From assembly GCA_002803225.1 (NCBI GenBank), contig NXFV01000775.1:1-36613 (forward strand): a DNA stretch of 36,613 nucleotides, read 5' to 3'. Source of the DNA: Gamarada debralockiae (Eukaryota; Ascomycota; Leotiomycetes; Helotiales; Hyphodiscaceae). Shown here in pieces: positions 31,854 to 36,613 of this stretch. Positions within the stretch are counted from its first letter, which is position 1. Each line of letters opens with the position of its first letter. Both the position numbers and the translations under genes were made by a program. The notes below the pieces were generated by a model. It did no database searches, was not told the DNA's origin, and saw nothing but the letters and a program-made list of their open reading frames with translations.

Positions 31854-31900
31854 GTGGGGAAATCGGTCACGTTGATCGCTTAGCTGGATGTCACGTGCCA
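31854..31900. repeat. Copy B of the dispersed repeat (with 7085-7139)
   Basis: GTGGGGAAATCGG and ten following bases match copy A perfectly; CGCTTAGCTGG (31877-31887) and TCACGTGCCA (31891-31900) match after an 8-base gap relative to copy A. It is a GC-normal island inside very AT-rich DNA, and continues GC-normal to about 31935. Confidence 0.75.
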
Positions 31901-31935
31901 GCGGGGCATAAATGGCCTTTGCAGCTAGGATAGCA

Positions 31936-32887
31936 CTTAGATACTTATATATTATATAATATAGTTTTTTACCTTGTTTTTAGATATATTTAGGTGTACT
32001 TTTAAGTACTATGATCTTCGTTTTATATTATTCTTGTTTTATCTCTTATTAAGAGTATATATAATATATAGCGTAATTAGGATATACTTATACTCGTATT
32101 TTATTCCTTTTATATTAGTGATCTATATAAGGAGCCTTTTTTATAATTAAGTAAAAGTATTTATATTCTTAAGTAAAAGATATTTACTTTATTTACTTTA
32201 GTTCTAATACTTTTAAGTTATATAAGATAATTTAAGGGATAATTATTTTAAGATTATTATAAGATTATTATATATTTTAGGATAAAGTACTATTATATAA
32301 GAGGGCTTAGTTTAACTTACTAAAATTAAGTTTATTAAATTAAAGTATTTTATATTTTAAGTATAGTTTAAGGTATATAATATAGATTATAAGTACTATA
32401 GATAAAGAGTTAAAATAGTTTTAGTTATAAGTATCTCTTACTAAAGTTTAAGTAAATTATAAGTAATAACTAATTCTATAAAAAAAGAGATAGAAATAAG
32501 TAAAACTTTAGTAAAGTCTATAGCTTTACTTAAGATAAAGGCTTAATCTTAAGAGGATTTAAATAGTATAATAGAGGAAAGGGGCAGATATTAAGAAAGA
32601 CTCCTAGGACCTTATTATAATAGATAGAAAGATATTAGAGAGCTTAGGAATAAGGTCATAATTATACTTTATATTATAATCCTCTTGATTCTTTATATTA
32701 TTATAAAGTTAATATTTAAAGGGGCTTTTATCTTAAGTAAGAGATAGATAGAAACTAGTTTAGGGCTTTATTAAAGTACTTTAAAGTAAGGTTAGGAGAC
32801 TTAGAAAAGCTACTTAGGACTATAGAAATACTATAATATTAACCCTAAAGCTATTAAAGCTTTTGTTTAAAGTAAATAGGTAGTATT
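31936..32887. mobile_element. TA-rich retroelement remains, strand and family uncertain
   Basis: No intact ORF. Plus-strand translation of 32500-32890 gives a helical, charged stretch with scattered stops (for example FRALLKYFKVRLGDLEKLLR at about 32755-32815) that resembles gag-like sequence after RIP, but I cannot prove it. The TA density is as in the neighbouring Gypsy element. Confidence 0.4.
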
Positions 32888-33118
32888 TATGACGGATGTC
32901 ACAGGGCGAATGCAAAGTATATAGTACAAAAGCTCGTTTGTATTATAAGAAGAATTAACTAAAGAAGGAAAGAGAAGAAGTATTTACTTCTTAGAAATTA
33001 AGGGGGTACTATAGCCGCTAGTAGTAGTAGTAGCGGCAGTAGTATAAGCTATACGCCTATTCATATAATAGCGTAGGCGCTTTAGCGCTAAGTATAATAT
33101 TGGGTATAACCCGTTATA
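32888..33118 (-). repeat. 3' LTR (231 bp) of the Gypsy element
   Basis: On the minus strand the segment begins TATAACGG and ends CCGTCATA, inverted ends that would be TGTGACGG...CCGTCACA before G-to-A and C-to-T changes, so the canonical TG...CA ends are masked by RIP-like mutation. It is preceded by a polypurine tract AGAGGAGGGGAG (33135-33124). The internal GC-richer CGCTAAAGCGCCTACGC part and the position right after the chromodomain support a 3' LTR. The partner LTR lies outside the window. Confidence 0.65.
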
Positions 33119-36100
33119 TTACTCCCCTCCTCTAAAATATTAAGCTTATCTCGTATAAGATCTGCTATTAATTATATATTATTCTCGAATAATCTTCTCT
33201 TCTTATCTTTAGAGTATAGTAGTTATAGTAAAGGTATTCTTTAGTTCCTAAGTTAGGCGTATATAGCCTTTCTACTTTACTAGGACTTTCCTTTAAGTAT
33301 CTTATCTTTATTATATAATCTTCTTATTCTAAATATCCTTTACTTTATACTTCTTATCTTTACTTACTAGTTATAGTAGTAGTTATATATTGTTTTATAT
33401 CTAACTTAGAAGTAGGTCCGTTACTACTAAACGTAAGAGTTATATATAAAAGATATTATAGATCCCTAGGGATATATTTAAGTAGTAACTATATAAGCCT
33501 ATTACTTTAAGGACTATAAACTTAGTATATCTTATATTAAGTTTCTTTATTAGCCTATCTATTTAGATATTCTTAAGGTTTAACTAGACTTTATTCTTTA
33601 CTTTAAAGCTTAAGGCTTATTAGTAGTAATAGTTTATTATCTCTTCTTAGACTTATTAGGCGTTAGCTATAGCTAATTAAGCCTATTCTCTTATATCTCT
33701 TAGTTTCTTGATAATAGCTTTAGCTCGTTATACTAGCGAGTGCCTTAAGTTCTTGTAATTACTAGTAGCAGTAGTAGTAGTAGCTACAGGATAATTTATA
33801 TCTTCTTAACCTTATTTTACTCGAAGATTTAAGTAGTTAATATAATAACTATACTATAAGAAAAATAGACTTATATCTATTAAAGCTATATCCCTATTAT
33901 TAATCGCTACTTCTACTAATAGTAGTACGTTATACTAGTTATCTTAAGTATAGTTAATAAACGTACGAAAGTATATTTCAAGTATTTCGTTTATCTTCTT
34001 AGTTATACTATTTATCTTTAGATAGAAAGTAGTTAAGAGTCGTTTTATAATACTAAGTAGCTAGTATAACTAGGACTATAGTAGTCTAATAAACTATTTC
34101 CTATAGTCTAATACTATTACTCTAGACAAGAAATACTACTAGTAGTATATTCTTAAGAACTATCTTACTATTATCTTAATCTAGATATTAGGAAGTCCTT
34201 TATATATTATCCCTTTTCCTAATTAGTTTATAATTATAACTAGGTTTATATAGCTATTACTTTCTAGAAGGTTAACTATAAAGTTAATTAAGATTTCCTA
34301 CTAGATATAGTCTAGTAGTAGTAGTAGCTTTAGGAACTCTTAGCACTAGTTATACTAGGGCCTATTTCTTCTATAGGTATTATAATTCCGTATAAACTAT
34401 CTTATCTCTTAGGATATCTATAGCTAAAAGAACTATCTACTAATAATTATAGCTATATTATCTCGACCTAAGTAACTATAGCTTCTTATATTATATATTA
34501 CTTAAATAATCTTTGTCTAAAGTTCCTTTAGGTTTAGGACCTATTATCTTTCTTTAAATAATAACTTATTTTACTTTAAGAGAGAGTATTTAATAATTAA
34601 GACTTTAAGTTTAAGGTTTAAGGGGAATACTTATCTTTCTTCTTAGATTACTTTTATTATTTCCTTATAAGTCTAGTCTTATTATTTAGCCTAGTCCTAT
34701 AAGTCGTTTAAGGGGTTAGAAGTACCTATAGTAGTAGTAGTAGTATTACTAGTAATAGTAGTAGTAGGGGGTATTCTAGTTAGCTCCTCTTCCTTATAGA
34801 ATATAGATCTTCTAATTTCTTTATATTATTTATCTAAGTCTTTATTTATAGTATTACTATTATTATTAGCTTTTCTTTTTAGGTCCTTGTTTATATAGCG
34901 TTCTCCTGCTTATACTTGTCTTCTTATCTTTAGTAATACTATTCTAACTATATTCTTTAGAAGTAAGAGTAATAGTAGTAGTAGTAATTTACTTAGTATA
35001 TTAGGCTTTAAGAGCTATACTATATAGGACTATAGATGATTATTATTTATATTAGTCGGTATATCTTATTCGTAGTATAAGAGTATATTAGCTTATTTAT
35101 TTTACTTCCCTAGGATATAAGTAATTATAAAGTTAAATTATAAGAGGATTAAGAACTATTATATTTACTATTTTATAAGCTTTTGTATAATTATAAAATA
35201 CTCGAGGTTCTTATAATTTATATAAATTTAAAAATATTATATACTTTATAACTTAAAATCTTATTCTTTAAGATAATATATAATTATAAGTATTTCTTTA
35301 TTATAGATCTTATAATTATACTTTACTAGTATATTTTTCTTAGAAAAGAATATATAAGGTTATATTACTCTACTTTTATAGACTTATATAAGTATATCTT
35401 TAACTATCTAGCTAGATAAGTCTGTTTTTAGGATTATTTCTTATTTAGGATTAAATTATATTAGTATTAGTTCTAATATAAATATCTTCTTAAGCTTCTT
35501 AAAGGTATTATTAGCTTCTAAGGTCTATTTAAAAGCTTAGTTCTTATAAGTTAGTAGTATTAGTAGTAGTATAATTCTTAAGTAGTTCTTAATAAATATT
35601 CGATAAAAGTTTGTAAATCTAAGGAAACCCTATATTTCTTTTACTATTATTAGAGCTTTTTACTTTAGAATTACTTTAATCTTATCTAGGTTTATTTTTA
35701 TATTAGTAGTAGTATTAATTATAAATCCTAGATACTTTATCTACTAGACTTTGAACTTATACTTATTAATATTAAGCTATAGTCCTACTTTGTATAACTT
35801 TATTAAAACTTTATATACTTACTACTAGTAGTAGTAGTAGTTACTATTAGTATAGATTAGGATATTATTTATATAAGTAGAGTAGAATTTATCTAGGTAG
35901 TCTTATAGGGCCTAATTAATATATTATTAGAATATACTTAGGGTATTCACTAGTCTAAAAGGTATAATTAGCTATTCGTAAAGTCTATATCTTATATAGA
36001 AGATAGTTATTTATTTGTCTCCTTTAGTAATATATATCTTATAGAAGGTAGCTATAATATTAAGCTTTATAAACTATTTTACTCTTCTAATATTCTATAA

Positions 36101-36613
36101 CGTCTTATAAATAAGTAGTAATAAGTATTAATCTTTCCTTATAATTTAATTAAGTCTATAGTAATTAATATAAAATTATAAGCTATTACTAGGTTTTTAT
36201 ATAAAGAGTACTAGAGTAGTAGCAGGTAAGTTACTAACTCGGATAAAGCCTTTATCAAGGAGATTTATAAGGGTCTTATATAATACTAGTAGTTCGTTAT
36301 AAGATATATTATAAAGGGGCCTTTATAGGACCTTTGGATCTTTTTTATCTATCTTTTCTAGCTTAATCTTATAGTTAACTCTAGGGCCCTATAGTAGTAG
36401 TAGTATATTAGCCTTTTTATCGTCAAATACATCAAGGAATTCATAATAATACTTAGGTAATCTCGTATATAGATCTATCTTAGTTTTAGAGACTAGGGCT
36501 TTTTAGATATTAGCTATACTTACTATAAATACTTTAACTTATCTCTTTATCTATTCTTATATAAGTCTAATAAAGCTTATAGCTAATACTACTATATAGT
36601 CTAGTTCTAGTTC
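33119..36613 (-). mobile_element. Ty3/Gypsy chromodomain retrotransposon (chromovirus), RIP-degraded, 5' end outside window
   Basis: Minus-strand translation, with many stops, shows the Gypsy pol order. Reverse transcriptase (about 36340-35705) has NELLVLYKTLINLLDKGFIR, then YRLYE*LIIPFRLVN; the catalytic YIDD is YINN at about 35878-35855, both Asp codons changed GAT to AAT. RNase H (about 35700-35100) has GFLRFTNFYRIFIKNY. The integrase zinc-binding and core regions (about 34560-33780) are recognisable, for example SIIKRLLTTFYLKINSITKK and YFRTFINYT. A GPY/F-like segment (about 33600-33430) and a chromodomain (about 33371-33250, KDKKYKVKDI*NKK, KVLVK*KGYIRLT*E) follow, then the polypurine tract and LTR. 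Stops and substitutions are G-to-A on this strand almost throughout, the pattern of RIP. Gag and protease would lie beyond 36613. It cannot be autonomous. Confidence 0.88.

Overview
The window looks like nuclear DNA of a filamentous ascomycete (Pezizomycotina). Coding genes are split by short GT-AG introns, mostly 44 to 63 nt. The gene content is typical of such fungi: a NACHT-type NLR, a Zn2Cys6 regulator relic, WSC and heme-thiolate peroxidase genes, and a hAT relic. A chromodomain Gypsy element has been converted to very TA-rich sequence in the manner of repeat-induced point mutation (RIP). I cannot name the species.

Layout. 1-400: AT-rich relic and one TPR-like relic. 444-5320 (minus): a ten-exon NLR-type gene with an N-terminal fungal STAND domain, NACHT ATPase, zinc-finger-like motif and a C-terminal module with two membrane segments. 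All splice phases close, giving 1489 codons, but one in-frame TAA remains. 5321-7540: gene-free, with short repeats. 7541-8609 (minus): bHLH-zipper transcription factor with three CACGTG boxes upstream. 9140-10122 (minus): broken membrane-protein gene. 10336-11759 (minus): auxin-efflux-carrier-family transporter. 12280-13570 (minus): heme-thiolate peroxidase/peroxygenase pseudogene. 14961-16968 (minus): single-pass, Ser-rich membrane protein. 18400-20000: only weak ORFs. 20015-20600 (plus): truncated Zn2Cys6 regulator, followed directly by a decayed hAT transposase (20690-22390). 22976-24638 (minus): secreted-type Ala-rich tandem-repeat protein that I do not recognise, with reading-frame problems. 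25000-26700: ORF relic, telomere-like repeats and two strong foldbacks. 26995-28520 (plus): secreted protein with two WSC domains. 28560-28745 (minus): a second relic of the same kind of Zn2Cys6 regulator. 30110-36613: AT-rich, RIP-like retroelement block with a minus-strand chromodomain Gypsy element, its 231-bp 3' LTR, a second 630-bp copy of its RNase H region and a 10-bp tandem array.

The genes do not form an obvious pathway or cluster. The common theme is decay: apparently intact single-copy genes (carrier, Ser-rich membrane protein, WSC protein, bHLH) sit between broken genes and transposon remains, at the edge of a RIP-affected heterochromatin-like block. The items most worth following are the NLR with its single in-frame stop, the unrecognised secreted repeat protein, a GC-normal dispersed repeat shared between 7085 and 31854, and the two relics of one regulator family.
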